Source of the DNA: Candolleomyces eurysporus
Lineage: Eukaryota; Basidiomycota; Agaricomycetes; Agaricales; Psathyrellaceae
Direction: 5' to 3'
Assembly: GCA_027579435.1 (NCBI GenBank)
Contig: JANBPK010001198.1
Location: 1 to 64,000 of the forward strand
Length of the DNA stretch: 64,000 bases
Position numbers and translations under genes: made by a program. This document shows, one piece after another, positions 33,333 to 44,270 of the stretch (position 1 is its first letter; each line of letters opens with the position of its first letter). The notes below the pieces were generated by a model that was not told the DNA's origin, made no database searches, and saw only the letters and a program-made list of their open reading frames with translations.

Positions 33333-33905
33333 CTTCGCTCAGCGGTGGGTGGGAGGTTGAGTGGATGGTAAGTAGGCAAGCAACGTTGAGAAGCCCTTTC
33401 CTGCATAGACTACTTATACGCATCCTCAAGAAGCCCTCGGAGATTCCTCGCAGAATTCCTTTTTCACGAACATGGTCATAGGTCTCCAAAACTTACAAAG
33501 AAAGACTAGCTCCCTCGTCGTGTTGGTGATTTGTAAACGGCGAGGAGTCAAGGGAAGGGCACAGAATTCTCCTACAAAGGAAAACGATTCGGGTGAAGTG
33601 CAAATATAGACGGAATGACGACCACACACCCGGAATCCTCGCTCGAACCCACTTGCGCAAGCACAAGGAACACCAAGAAAGCGTTAATATATTGTGGAGA
33701 CAATGCATATACACAGAACAAGAAAAGGCAAGAAGAAAATGCTATAAAACGTTGAATAAAGAAATTAAAAGAGGGATCATTATACAGGGAATGCATAGAA
33801 ACACTTTGCCATGAAATTAGCCAGTCCAGGGTCGGTAGTGGTAGAGAGACAATACACACACAAAACCTACGCCCCCTCCAAGAAAAAGAGAACGAGGCAA
33901 CGCAA
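33333..33905. other. Intergenic stretch, nothing recognised
   Basis: Upstream of AKR2 and downstream of the SR-protein gene. 33333-33500 still matches the AKR1 upstream region (31260-31420). The rest is A-rich on the plus strand and shows no gene. Confidence 0.4.
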
Positions 33906-35077
33906 TCACTGGTCATAGGGAGGGGTCTGCGCCCTATCCCTCTCCCTCCCAATATCCCCATTNCCCCTTGTGCTGCACATCAATATCGCCCGCAATAGCG
34001 GTAACAGGGGGCGGGGTCCTGGCCCTATCGTCTCGTCTCCTATCGCGNTCGCGATCCCGGTCGGGAGTCGGGGATCGGCGTCGGCGGGGTGGAGAGCGAG
34101 ATCGTCGACGGTAGTCCCTGTCGCGGTTCCTATCGCGGTCCCTGTCCCTGTCACGGTCGCGTTCGCGGTCACGGTCACGGTCCCGATCCCGGTCGTAGTC
34201 CCTGTCCCGGTCGTAGTCGCGATCCCGGTCGCTGCGTCGTGGAGAACGAGAGCGCTCGCGGCGGCGTGAAGGGGGTGGCGAGCGGCGGTCGCGGTCGTAG
34301 CGCCACACGGTTGAGGGAGGTTTCTTGGCCCACTAAAACGGAGGTGTCAGTCGGGTGCATCAAAGGTGGGGGAGGAAAAGTCGTTACCTGGATGCTCAAG
34401 CGATGGCCTTCGAAATTCCGACCATGCCTGTTTACAGAAATGTCAGACGAATGATGATATGGTGGCACGAGGCTGATGAAAGGCGCTTACATGTCATAAT
34501 AGGCGTCTTCAGCGTCGCGTGTGCTCCTGAATTCGACAAAAGCGTAACTGCGAGGTCGAGGGTCGTTGAGCGATCGATGGTTTCGTAGTGCGAAATCGAA
34601 AATTGAAAGCGCGAGAATGGGTATGGAACGTCCAAAGGTGAAACGAAACAGCCCGTGCCAGTTCTTTTTTTTTTTTTTTTTCAACCAAATCGACTCGCGG
34701 GGCGCGACGGAGGGTCCAGCAGCGAAAGCGGTCGTCTTTATGTTTTAGAATCGTTCGACTGGGGCGTCTTTCTTGGCCATATGGCGTGCACTCGGACTGT
34801 CGACCCATCGAACGGCGAGCCCGCCGACGTATTCCATGAAAACGGAGGCGATTTCGCTGAAAGGGGCGCAAGGATGGTGAAACTTACGGGTTGGAGATGG
34901 CATGGGGGTTTCTCGGAGCGGGGACGTCGCAACGAACAAGAGCACCGAATCTGAAAGGGGGTCAGAGACAAAGGCCGCGTGTAGGTGCTGGGTTCGCCCT
35001 CACCGCTCAAACTCGTATGCGAGATCCTTGGCCCTGGTAGACGGGTGGAATCCACTGACGAAGAGGATGCGAGCCAT
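33906..35077 (-). CDS. SR-type splicing factor with RRM and RS/RD domain
   Basis: The ATG at 35077 gives ILFVSGFHPSTRAKDLAYEF, an RRM first strand (RNP2-like LFVSGF), then a GTGAGG intron. Exon 2 reads GALVRCDVPAPRNPHAISNP. Exon 3 carries RNP1 (YAFVEFRSTRDAEDAYYDM), exon 4 HGRNFEGHRLSIQ, and exon 5 WAKKPPSTVWRYDRD followed by a long Arg-Asp/Arg-Ser repeat (SRSPRRSDRD, then RDRDYDRD units, then SRSPPRRRRSPTPDRD). Ns at 33963 and 34048 fall in the tail; correcting the first gives a C-terminus AQTPPYDQ. The second intron, about 335 bases, is far longer than the usual 50-60 and contains a T/A homopolymer. SR proteins define exons and are phosphorylated on RS repeats in the nucleus. The gene is divergent from the PPR-like gene (starts 188 bases apart). 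Confidence 0.8.
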
Positions 35078-35264
35078 TGGATCCGGATGAAAAGACGCAA
35101 GTCGCTGCGTTCAACATTCAACCCATGACAAAATTCGTTGCCTGTATTTGTCCCTGTTTGGCACGGACCACCACGACGCTTCCGCCACGGAACCACTGTA
35201 ATTCAAGTACTTATACTAACTCCCTCCCAGGCCTGTTCTATGAAAGTGCGGGTGTGCATCTCGC

Positions 35265-38200
35265 ATGACATGCATCACCATTCCACGGACACCATGCATA
35301 CTTAGAGCCCTCGTCCTCCGCAAAAATTCAAGGTCGGCCTCCACGTCGGCCCCACTTCGCAAGTCTTCATGGGGGCGCAGTCGGGATATCTTCATCTCCC
35401 AATGCATCCACATTCTCCACCAACGGACCCAGCAACCGCTCTGGCGGCTTCTGGGCACGCTTGATGCCAACGTCCCCAGGAGCACCGTGTCTGCAGCCCT
35501 GCAGGAGGCCGGTATAGCGGTCAAGGACTACCGTCGCTACAGGCGACGTATCCAGCACAACGACCTCGCCCTCACCCTCTCTGGTCTCCGAACAGTCGCG
35601 TCCGACCATGTTCTCCCCGATTGGCTTTCCCTCTACCTCGTCACCAAACACTGTCGCAGGCCCTCGGACAGTTTGCCCCTTCAGGGCTACCTGTTCAACC
35701 AACTCTCAAACTCTCCACCCCACATCCAAGCACCCATGCTCATTTTCGCCGCTGCGCATTTCGCGACGTGGAATATGTTGTTACCTCTAGAAAAGGTCGT
35801 GAACCAGTTTTTGGAGCTACCACATCCGATTCCGACACCCGTATCGCCTAAACTACTCCGAGCTTCGAAAATCCTCTCTCTCACCGACGACAACAGGGAC
35901 TACGAACTATATCTCAACCTCTTCCTCCGCGCCCTCGCCTGCATACCCACCTACTCCTCCGCCTACGCGAACTACGTCAACTCTACCATCAACCGACTCG
36001 CCACCCTCCCAGACCCCGAGCTTCCCTCCCCTCCGCCACCCGGCTCCTGGGGTGATTCAGTCTTCAAGATCCACGAAGACACCTACTCCTGCCTCCTCCA
36101 GTCCACCCACAACGTCGTAGATCCCAAAAACACGCACCACCAGTNCCCGCATCCTCTCAGGCCGCCTCGCGTGTTCCCTCCGTGCCCAAATGCACTCGGA
36201 GGGATTCACACCTACACCCCTGCACCTCGAGGCTCTGTTGAAGTTCTGGGCAAAGGAAGCGGTGGGGAACGCGCACCCCAATTCCGAGCGTGCATTGTAT
36301 GCGGAGGAGATGGTGGAGGAGCTGTGGCAGGAGTTGCAGAGGGGGGATAAAGTGTCAGAAGTGGAAGGAGGGGTCGACCACGTTCTCAGAGCGAACACGC
36401 TCTACCTCGGTGCGCAGGGGACCGTCCAGGGTATCCAAGACGTCTCAGCTTTATTCCAGTGGGCCAGATCCGTCCGCGAACAGCAGATGCTCTCTGGCCC
36501 TGGAGCGGTAGTCGAGGGTGAGACTGACGCCCCTCCTCCAAACCCTACTCCAAGCACAGAAGACCAGGACCAGGACGAGCACCAGGAGCAGGCGCTGACA
36601 CCGGCCCAATCACCCCCTCTCATCCCCCGCGCCAAAGACCGTCTCGACAAATACGACCTCACCGCCTCCCTCCACTCCGCCTCCAACGACCGCTCCATCT
36701 CCCCGCGCGCACTTCCATCTCCCTCTTCCACCGCCTCCTCCCCCTGTACGGCGGCCCCCGCCGACGTGCCCCCTCGCCGCGCACACCGTCTTCCTCCGCG
36801 GGCTCATGTTCCGCGGGATGTTCGAGCGCGCGAGGAGGTGGTGGGAGCGCGAGATCCTTCTCGTCCAGAACACCACGGCCAGGGGTAGGAATGTGAAGAG
36901 GAGGACGAGGGAGGGGGCGGGGGTGAGGTTGGACAGGGTGGTGTTGACGGTGGGCGTGCAGATTCTGACGAGGTGCGGGCGGCCGCATGAAGCTTTCATG
37001 GTGCTGGAGAGGTTTGCGTGGAAGCCTAGTTTGAAGGAGGGGAGTGTGGTGTTGGGGTCTTCCTCTGGTGCATCTAATAGCGGCAACACCCCGTCGGCCC
37101 CGGGATCTTTGAACACGGTTTTCGCGCACACGCAGCCCCGGATCCGCCTCACCAGTATATCGGTGACCGAGTGGATGGTTAGCCTGAAACGTATCGCGCG
37201 GCCGGATGTGGTGTTTAGGGTGTGGGACTATATGTACCCACTGTACGGCGTCCTGCATACAAGCGACACCCTCAATGTCCTCTTGCAGAGCGCGCGCATA
37301 GCCGTGCTCATCGACAGTCGGTCCGTTCGAACGCAACTCTCGAATTACATCAAAATCGGGCTATCCAAATTCTCGTTGACCAAGTTCGCTGGCGGGAGTA
37401 GTGGCGGTGGTGGTGGTGGTGGGGAAGGAGGTGAAGGGGAGGTGCATAGGGTGCTTGATGCGAGTAGGAAAGCGAGATTTGAGGGGAAGAAGGCGGTTGA
37501 GATCGTGGTGGGGAGGATCAAGAAGGACGAGGCGAAGCCGTACAAGGGCGGACTGTGGAGGGGGAAGAGGCCGGAGGACGCGGCGAGGGAGGTGTTTTGC
37601 AGGTTCTGTTCGGGATGGAGGCAGAGTTGTCTGCTGGGTCTGCGTCTGGCCCTCCGTTGTCGTCGTCGTCCCCTGAGAGCACCGATAGGAACAGGAGCAC
37701 CGACGGGCGACGCAAGCACCAAAAAGTCGGCCTGGCGAATGTTAGAGCACCGGCGTGCGCTGTCCGCAAGGATTGGGATTCGGATGCGGGAGTCGTTGGG
37801 CTGGGCGTGGGGTTGGTTGAGCTGAAGCTTCACCGGTTCGAGTATACACCGGGACCTGAGATGTACGATTGGTCCTCCTCGTCCGCAAACCCGTCCCCGA
37901 AACCCCGCTCGCACTACCCCCACCTCTCCCTAGACGACTCCAACTTCCTCAACTACCTCTCCCTCTTATCTGTCACGAACCGGACGGGAGAAGTAGCGCT
38001 CACGATGGCATGGATGAGAGAGCTGGGCAGCATAGCACCGAGTGAGGATACGTTGGCGCTGGCGTTGGTGCTTTGGGAGGAAGTGAGTGTTGAGGCGCCG
38101 TTGGTGGAGGTTATGGCGAGGTATACTTCTCCTGCCAAGAAACAAAATCGAGGGCACGTTGAAAATGCGGAGGAAGGGAAGGAAGAAGAGGAGGAAGGAC

Positions 38201-38406
38201 AAGAGGAAGAGGAAGAGGAGAGCTATGAAAGACGTCCCCCTGCAAATGAGTACGAGAGGTTCGTGGTGTGGATGGAAGACTGGGTTGGGAGGAAGAGGAT
38301 GCCTGACGAAGAGGCGTTGATGAAGTGGAGGGGTATTGTAAAAGCTATGAGGGAGGCTAGGCCGAGGGTGAGGGCGAACGTTGATAGTAGCCAATCTTTT
38401 GAATAG
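35265..38406 (+). CDS. PPR-like organellar RNA-binding protein, frame breaks
   Basis: The start MTCITIPRTPCILRALVLRK, followed by a Ser/Arg-rich stretch, resembles a mitochondrial presequence. The body is alpha-helical with PPR-like pairs of helices (for example QILTRCGRPHEAFMVLERF, then ISVTEWMVSLKRIARPDVVF and the RVWDYMYPLYGVLHTSDTLN block). The reading changes frame at the N at 36145, again near 36700-36790 and once more near 37590-37620 (at a TTTT run). Each time the next frame continues with similar composition up to the stop at 38406. I treat it as one gene with homopolymer errors, though real frameshifts or unrecognised introns cannot be excluded. A polyGly run (37390-37430) and an acidic Glu-rich run (38170-38230) are notable. 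Fragments of its 3' end recur at 41820-42100 and 46665-46840. The role in mitochondrial RNA processing or translation is inferred. Confidence 0.6.
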
Positions 38407-38519
38407 ATAGAGAAATGGATAGATGTATTGTTTGGTACCGCACATGGATAACTCGCAACCTAAAAACCGGCAAAATCTCGTTTCGTTCGTGGGAGGAAGA
38501 AATAAAGAGACATCGTTAT

Positions 38520-38589
38520 GAGTCGACCTTGGCTCGAACGAGAGACCCTCTGAATGCAAGACGGATGCGATACGCTGCTGGGATCGAGC
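38520..38589 (-). pseudogene. Decayed tRNA relic downstream of the PPR-like gene
   Basis: The minus strand shows the same tail as the tRNA at 42284-42357 (GTTCGAGC T-loop followed by GGTCGACTC) and a possible anticodon loop TTGCATT. However, the acceptor (AGCTCGA) no longer pairs with TCGACTC and the anticodon stem is broken. It is a relic, not a working tRNA. Confidence 0.5.
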
Positions 38590-39890
38590 TTTTCTGCGGT
38601 CTGCAAGATGTGTGCAAAACGGATCCAATGAATTTTCTTTTCTGACAGGCGTCTTGCGATGCGCAAAAGACAATTATTTGTGTATACTCGTATTGGTGCC
38701 CGCAAAACGCCAGAGTGTCCCATATTGCAGGCTGCAATAGACCATAAACGCGTTTGCACCACATTCTGCGCCAATGCAAAATAGTGACAAAATTTTCTAA
38801 TCGAAGGATGCTTGCAACGACTCGGATCTTGCCGAATGCAAAAAAGCTTGGATCCCAGCAGTAATACCAAATACGCCATCCCAAGTTTGGTAAAGGGCCA
38901 CTTGTTTTTGGCGGCCCCCACTGGACAAAATGATTTGATTTGATTTTGGGCCACTTCGATCCCGAATTTTGGATTTCATTGCGATTTTGAGCGAGGAGTC
39001 GAACTTCAAGAGTGTGCAGACCTGAATTTGATCCTCCCGATCAACTGATTTGGCGTCCATCATTTTTGGCTGTCCGTAGACAGAAGTTGAATTTGGTGTC
39101 AGTGAGGTTGGATTTCAGATGCGAATGCTTCGAGAAGAAAGAAGCCAACCAGTTCATCACTGGTCCACCCCCTGTACATTAAAAAAGTATTTACTGGAAA
39201 GAATCCTCATGCCGAAAATCCTCGGCACGTCACTTGCCAGTGAGAGAGAGGGTATGCCGTATCATCGCATGCTATATTGGTAAATAGGGACTCATATATG
39301 ATACAAATAGATGTTCAAAAGGATGGCAGTGAATACCAGAGAATGTACAAGGACATCAAGAAAGAAATCTATTAGCCGTATAATGAGGAACAATGAGACT
39401 TCGGCCAAATAGAAAATTAAGGGGGTCAGCGTAAAACTGTACCATGGCCTGCTCCAGCTTGTCTACCTCATGGCTTCCATCTACCGGTTACCTTTTGCCA
39501 TCCTTTTGACTTCACTCGCTAGCGAGTGAGCAGCCTCGCTCTTAAAATGTCACCGCTCACCTTGTCCGAGCTGCGTAAAGGCGGAACTTGAATTATATTT
39601 CTGTTTCTCTGGCAGTTTGTCAGCTGAGGATTAGCAAAGAGGGGTGGCTCACTTGTTGATAGCTGGTTCACTTGCTTCATATTACTAAATTCACCAATTT
39701 TAAACTGCACAGAAGCAAATCGAAGTTGAGCGACATCAATCCAAATGCCAACCTTCTGAATTTGGACTGATTGATGATCGAAATGGAGATTCTACGTCTG
39801 TTGTAATCCAAATTTGACGAATAATTTTGTCCGGTGAGGACCTTCATACTTGTTGTCAACCATCATCGCCTTCCCTGACATTCCTTCATC
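38590..39890. other. Gene-poor stretch
   Basis: About 1.3 kb, AT-rich compared with the rest. Open frames are short and show no domain. The end (39850-39890) matches 44655-44699, the upstream region of the second subfamily II F-box gene (shared ttgtcaaccatcatc.ccctgacattccttcatc), so this part is F-box promoter. Confidence 0.4.
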
Positions 39891-41396
39891 ATGGTCGACT
39901 CCTTGCCCCTGGAGTTGCTAGAACGTGTATTTCGACTCGCGCATCCAGAGGTCAACGTCTTTCACAAACCCGAGTACGAGGGGGGCTCGTCAACGTGGAC
40001 CTTGAGCGCGGTATCCAGATCTTGGAGGGCAGCCGCAATCGGAGCCAAATCTCTGTGGACGAAACTTCTCATTGAAGATCCCCAGAAAGATGCCTCGATC
40101 CCACCAGCAATTTCGCGTCTCTGTCTGGCCCTGTCGCGGTCAGCTCCACTGCCGTTCTGGGTTTGCATTCAGCACATCTGCCTGACCAGCTTTGAGTGGG
40201 GGCGCGATTTCGACGATGGCGAAGGCTCACAAATCGATATGATTATCCTCTCTCCGATTCTCGCCAACGCTCATAGATTGGAAGGATTCACCGCGAAGCT
40301 GCCCACTCTACTATTCCAGCGGTTCGCCATGCAGCAGATACCCTTCCCTCGATTGCAAGCATTGGCGTTGGACTCGGGCGGCCTGGAAACCAGCGGGTTG
40401 TCCGGAGACGAGACATGCGTAGTCGACGCACCGTTATTGCGGAATTTGGAGCTATCAGCCCTGTCGCGTGATAGGTGGACATCGACCTTCCTCGACAACC
40501 GTCGACGTTCCCCTCGCATCAAGATTTCTTGGTCCCAACTCACCTATTTCTCATTCAAGTACAATGTCCTCGACTGCGAGGGCTTCCAGGGGTTTTACCT
40601 GTTTTTATCGCAAATGGCCAACCTCGAGACGTTCATCCTCCAAGACGACGCAGTGTATCACACAAGATGGCCGGTGCAACAAGGAAAGCCCCGATATCTC
40701 TTCGAACGCCTGAAGACTCTGCGCGTTTTTGCCGCTCACTCCGCCATGTTTTCACTCCTTGGTACCATGCGGACTCCCCATCTCGAGCATCTGAATCTGG
40801 AATTGAAAAATGGCTCACCCTTCGATGGAGTCTTGCACCGCGAAGAGTACAGGGGCAAAGGCGATATGAAGGGAGCTTGGGAAAGGGCGTTCGTCAACGG
40901 GATCACCGGCCTCTTGGATACCCTGGAGAGCAGATCGTCTGTCACCAGTCTCGGTCTGTGGGGATTCCAGACGCTCCCTGTCGTGAAAATCGTCAAGCAG
41001 CTCCCATCACTCCGGAAGTTGGCTACGAAAGACCTTGAAGAGGGGTTGGTCGATTTCCTGTTTTCGGGATGGGAGCAAGACCTAGGAACAGCGTCCGCGA
41101 GTCGGTCCTTCCCGGATCTCCAGTCCTTGACCTTCGAAATCAATATACAGGCGATCGAAAACACTCACGGGACGAACGAGAGAATTCTCCAAATGATAGA
41201 GAGCCGTTTGCAAAATAGGCAGGAGATCAAGCTCGAACACGTTCGAATCATGTACAGGGGTTCAGGGCATAGCATTCTCAAAAATGCTTTCCTGGACCCC
41301 CTCGCAAAGTGGACCGACACATCCTCGCCTCATAGGATCGGGCTGGACCCGGTGAAAATCGACGGGATCCACGGAGAGCTGTTGTTCATTGATTAG
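39891..41396 (+). CDS. F-box protein, subfamily II (intact, copy C)
   Basis: A single-exon, 501-residue open frame. The F-box-like N-terminus reads MVDSLPLELLERVFRLAHPE, then STWTLSAVSRSWRAAAIGAK and SLWTKLLIEDP. The LRR-like remainder contains IDMIILSPILANAHRLEGF, LLFQRFAMQQIPFPRLQALA, LLRNLELSALSRD, LETFILQDD, VTSLGLWGFQTLPVVKIVKQ and LVDFLFSGWEQDLG. It ends KIDGIHGELLFID. No break or odd codon use is seen. It is a close paralogue of the gene at 44700-46220, and both are followed by the same chimeric remnant block. It presumably acts as an SCF adaptor; the target is unknown. Confidence 0.87.
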   Translation: MVDSLPLELLERVFRLAHPEVNVFHKPEYEGGSSTWTLSAVSRSWRAAAIGAKSLWTKLLIEDPQKDASIPPAISRLCLALSRSAPLPFWVCIQHICLTSFEWGRDFDDGEGSQIDMIILSPILANAHRLEGFTAKLPTLLFQRFAMQQIPFPRLQALALDSGGLETSGLSGDETCVVDAPLLRNLELSALSRDRWTSTFLDNRRRSPRIKISWSQLTYFSFKYNVLDCEGFQGFYLFLSQMANLETFILQDDAVYHTRWPVQQGKPRYLFERLKTLRVFAAHSAMFSLLGTMRTPHLEHLNLELKNGSPFDGVLHREEYRGKGDMKGAWERAFVNGITGLLDTLESRSSVTSLGLWGFQTLPVVKIVKQLPSLRKLATKDLEEGLVDFLFSGWEQDLGTASASRSFPDLQSLTFEINIQAIENTHGTNERILQMIESRLQNRQEIKLEHVRIMYRGSGHSILKNAFLDPLAKWTDTSSPHRIGLDPVKIDGIHGELLFID

Positions 41397-42180
41397 GTGG
41401 TTTGGTCTGCGAACCACATATTATACAATTGTCGGTTATTCAATCGTATGAGTTTCTCTTGTTCTAGAGCTTTTGGTCGACTTGCTAAAGCGCCTTCTTT
41501 AGACATTTCAGATTTCTCCCCGTCTCTTCATTTGTCCGACCTTCGGCATCGGCAACATTAATCAGTCTTAAATCGGGGTCTTCCAAGGTCTACTTGATCT
41601 CTCCAATCCAAAGTCTTTGACGGAATGTGGTCGGCTGATCTTTACTTTTAATTGTTGAAGCCTCCGGTTTCCGCAGTCACCTATTCACTTATCAATGGAC
41701 CACACAGTGGGGCTCTTCTCCGGACAAAGGATGCTCTTCCCAATTCACCAGTCGGGCTGCTTGATGGCCTCCATCAGCACCTTTAATGGAGAGAAATATG
41801 AGGGTGTGTAATAAGCCTGACGGTCATGGCGTGGTGTAACACTTCTACTATGAAACAAGAATCGCCTCACAATGCCGAAGAGCTTGGGAGGCAGAGGAAG
41901 GAGAAGGGGTCGAGAGCATGAACGAGGAAAAGATACAGAGGCGACCCCCTGCGGACAAGTACGAGATATTCGTGATGTGGATGAAGGACTTGGTTGGGAA
42001 GAAGAGGATGCTTGATGAAGAGGCGTTGATAAAGTGGAGGGGTATCGTCAAGGCTATGAGGGAGGCTAGGCCGAGGTTGAAGATAGATAGTGGTAGCAGC
42101 GGGAGGGCGATGATTCCCCTGGCTTATAGACGTCGCAGCGTCGTGTGTTGTTTAGTATTGGATGAATGATTCTATTCATT
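41397..42180 (+). pseudogene. Chimeric remnant block: AKR and PPR-like gene fragments
   Basis: Past the F-box 3' flank, 41770-41830 matches the last AKR exon (ctccatcagcacc...gagagaaatatgagggtgtgtaataagcc against the AKR coding strand). It is fused to 41820-42100, which matches the 3' end of the PPR-like gene (GCGACCCCCTGC.GA.AAGTACGAGA...GAAGAGGCGTTGA.AAAGTGGAGGGGTAT). The same chimera lies at 46610-46850 behind the other F-box gene. It has no start of its own. Confidence 0.65.
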
Positions 42181-42283
42181 CCGTGGTTGGTCTCTATGCC
42201 GTGTGGGGTGCCACAAAAATTGGCAAGAATCGCACTTTTCAATGATCCGTGAGAACAGGAAAAATAATTCCCGTCGGTTCGTA

Positions 42284-42357
42284 TGAGTCGACCCCCGCTC
42301 GAACGGGAGACCTTCTGTGTGTTAGACAGATGCGGTAACCAACTACGCCATCGACCC
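42284..42357 (-). tRNA. tRNA-Val (anticodon AAC)
   Basis: The minus strand folds as a cloverleaf. The acceptor GGGTCGA pairs with TCGACTC (one G-T pair). The D-arm is GCG...TAGTTGGTTAC...CGC. The anticodon stem TCTGT/ACAGA has loop CTAACAC, so the anticodon is AAC at 42323-42321. The T-loop is TTCGAGC, and A follows as discriminator. There is no intron. One flaw: the T-stem closing pair is G-G (or the loop is read as six bases), so activity is likely but not certain. It is part of the duplicated 3' flank of the PPR-like gene. Confidence 0.62.
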
Positions 42358-43153
42358 ATGTAGGGTGTCGTGCAGGGAGCCCCGAGCTCAGAGGGCCGAC
42401 GGTTCGCTCCTACCAGGGAACTTGAATTCCATTGCCAAATGCATTGTTCAATTAAACTTTTCTTGAAAGGAGGCTGCTAAGAAACGTGTAAAGAGTAGAT
42501 ATATCACTACAAGAAGCCAGGATGATTACCAGAAATCGAGAGAGAGAAAAGCGACGGGAGAGTGGCAACGATACAATAGAGAAATCGCCGAGACAGAGTT
42601 CGTACAGTCGATATCAGAGCGGGGAAGAAAAAGGAACATAGAGAAAATGNAAAAAAAAATTCGTGATTACAACAAAATCCAGTCGCGCCATACGAACCTG
42701 CTATCCACCTGAACGCTTCCACCACAAAGAAAAAGAAATTAAATACCCACAAGTATGACGAGCTTGAACCATGTCAATGGCTGGGCACGCTGGGCTACGC
42801 AGGTGGTGCGTTGCCATTGGTGTATTCACGTGAGGATTAATGCGTGTGGATGTGGAGGGAGGGAATAAGGACCGATACTAAAAAGAATACCAGGTAGGGG
42901 CGGCTTGCATTGTTTTGGGATCGGGCAGGTACAGAGTAGCGGAAGGAGCTGGAGGAATTGAAAGGGTTGAAGATTGCGGCGTCGAAAGAGCGTCGACACC
43001 ATGGTCTGACGCGGGAGCAGGCGTCGCAGAAGAGGGANGGGGATGGATCCGGATCCTCGGGTTTCTTTTTGGGGGGCGAGATTGGTCCTGTGCAGACCTC
43101 TTTCGGCGTTTGATTAGGTTGTTTTTGAGAAGCGGAATGGTGTTGCTCTAGGA
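42358..43153. other. Region downstream of the WOPR gene
   Basis: It holds an A/T-rich tract with an N at 42650. On the minus strand 42878-43147 stays open and reads as a Ser/Pro/Lys-rich peptide (including PKKKPEDPDPSP and PAPSATLYLPDP). This may be a further C-terminal segment of the WOPR protein reached by a frame change or an unrecognised intron. I do not extend the CDS because no splice pair is convincing. Confidence 0.4.
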
Positions 43154-44270
43154 TTACTCGTCTCCCTCGGCGAGATAACGAAGGACGCCGGCTGCGCCGA
43201 CCTCCACTTTCGGCGGATTCCTGAAATTATTTTTGTCCAAGTATTCGGCGCTGATTTCTAGAGAAGCAAACTCGGACAGGGAAGACGGCGTTCGCAATTG
43301 CCCACTTTCAACATCCTCGATCTTGTAATACGAAATCAATTGTTGCGTGTCCAACCGTCAAGGAAAATGTCTGGGGCCCAGTCAGCCGGAGCAATTGGAA
43401 AAAAGCATGGTGCACACCTTTTTCATAAATCCGTCGGGCTTGAATTTGTGGCTGTTGGTGAGACTGCCCGGAAGGGTACGTTCGACGTCGGATTTGGGTC
43501 TGGCGATGGTGCTGTCTGGCTCCAATATATCAGAGTAGCCAGGTTCGACGGAAGTGCTGNCCCCTGCTGCGATTCCCTCTTCGGTCTATTTCGCGGTAGA
43601 GCAAGAAGTTGCCTAACATTTGGCTGGGGCTCCAGCAGAGGCCGTCCGTCCATCGCTTGATCCCACTTTCATCCTCGTCAAAGGCGAAAACGGCACCAGA
43701 CGTAACCATTTTGTGCTCTGGACCGACCAGGCGACGGGTGACCCTCGGAAAAAGGCCCCTCCGAGCAGCCTCGAGAACGAGAAGAGCATCGCCAGTGGTT
43801 TCTATCCAGCCTGTCCACGGGCATTCCGTCCAGGCAGTGGGTATTTCAAACTGGGGATATACAAGGAGAGTAGCTGGTCTGCACGTTGATAGTAGATGGT
43901 GCACACGAAAGAAGGGAGAGAGCAATAGACATCAGATCTGAAATCCTGATTTGATAAGGGAAGCTCACCTTGGAAGCGGCCTTGTATTACTATCAATTGA
44001 GACTGAAGGAGCATCACCATCTTCAAACGAATCTGAACCGGTAGCAAGATGAACATCTGAATACGGCGAACAACTCCTGCTTTGCGCTTGGGGGATGCGT
44101 GAAACTGAGTCAACTTCTGGCCAACCTGGGTGTCCATCATCACTGTCCTCGCGCTTGTAAGTTGGCGAATACATATTATTCCCCGCAGTTCTAAAGTCTG
44201 CATTCTGGAATGATCGGTGGTGAGAACCGGGAAGCAATTTTGTAGTGACAGGCCCTTGCGTGCTGGCCAT
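43154..44270 (-). CDS. WOPR-domain (Gti1/Pac2) transcription regulator, possibly damaged
   Basis: Exon 1 (ATG at 44270) encodes a disordered N-terminus ending at a GTGAGC donor near 43970. After a GTGCAG acceptor near 43885 the first WOPR half follows: CPWTGWIETTGDALLVLEAA, LFPRVTRRL, DEDESGIKRWTDGLCWSPSQ and MLGNFLLYREID. These are hallmark residues of the DNA-binding WOPR box found in Wor1, Ryp1, Gti1 and Pac2. After the N at 43560 one frame runs on open to KPDGFMKK, then an intron, then TFSLTV. The second half (DTQQLISYYKIEDVESGQLR and the following TPSSLSEF block) is one base out of frame because of a GG near 43345, and it stops at 43154. Such proteins control morphological switching and secondary traits. 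Whether the gene works depends on whether that extra base is real. Confidence 0.7.

Noticed and set aside
36659..37336. Minus-strand 225-aa frame
   Set aside because: GC-rich antisense shadow of the PPR-like gene; low-complexity His/Pro/Arg composition and no start context.
38520..38589. Second tRNA gene
   Set aside because: Acceptor and anticodon stems no longer pair; kept only as a relic.
37966..38673. Minus-strand 235-aa frame
   Set aside because: Antisense to the PPR-like 3' end and the tRNA relic; no domain.
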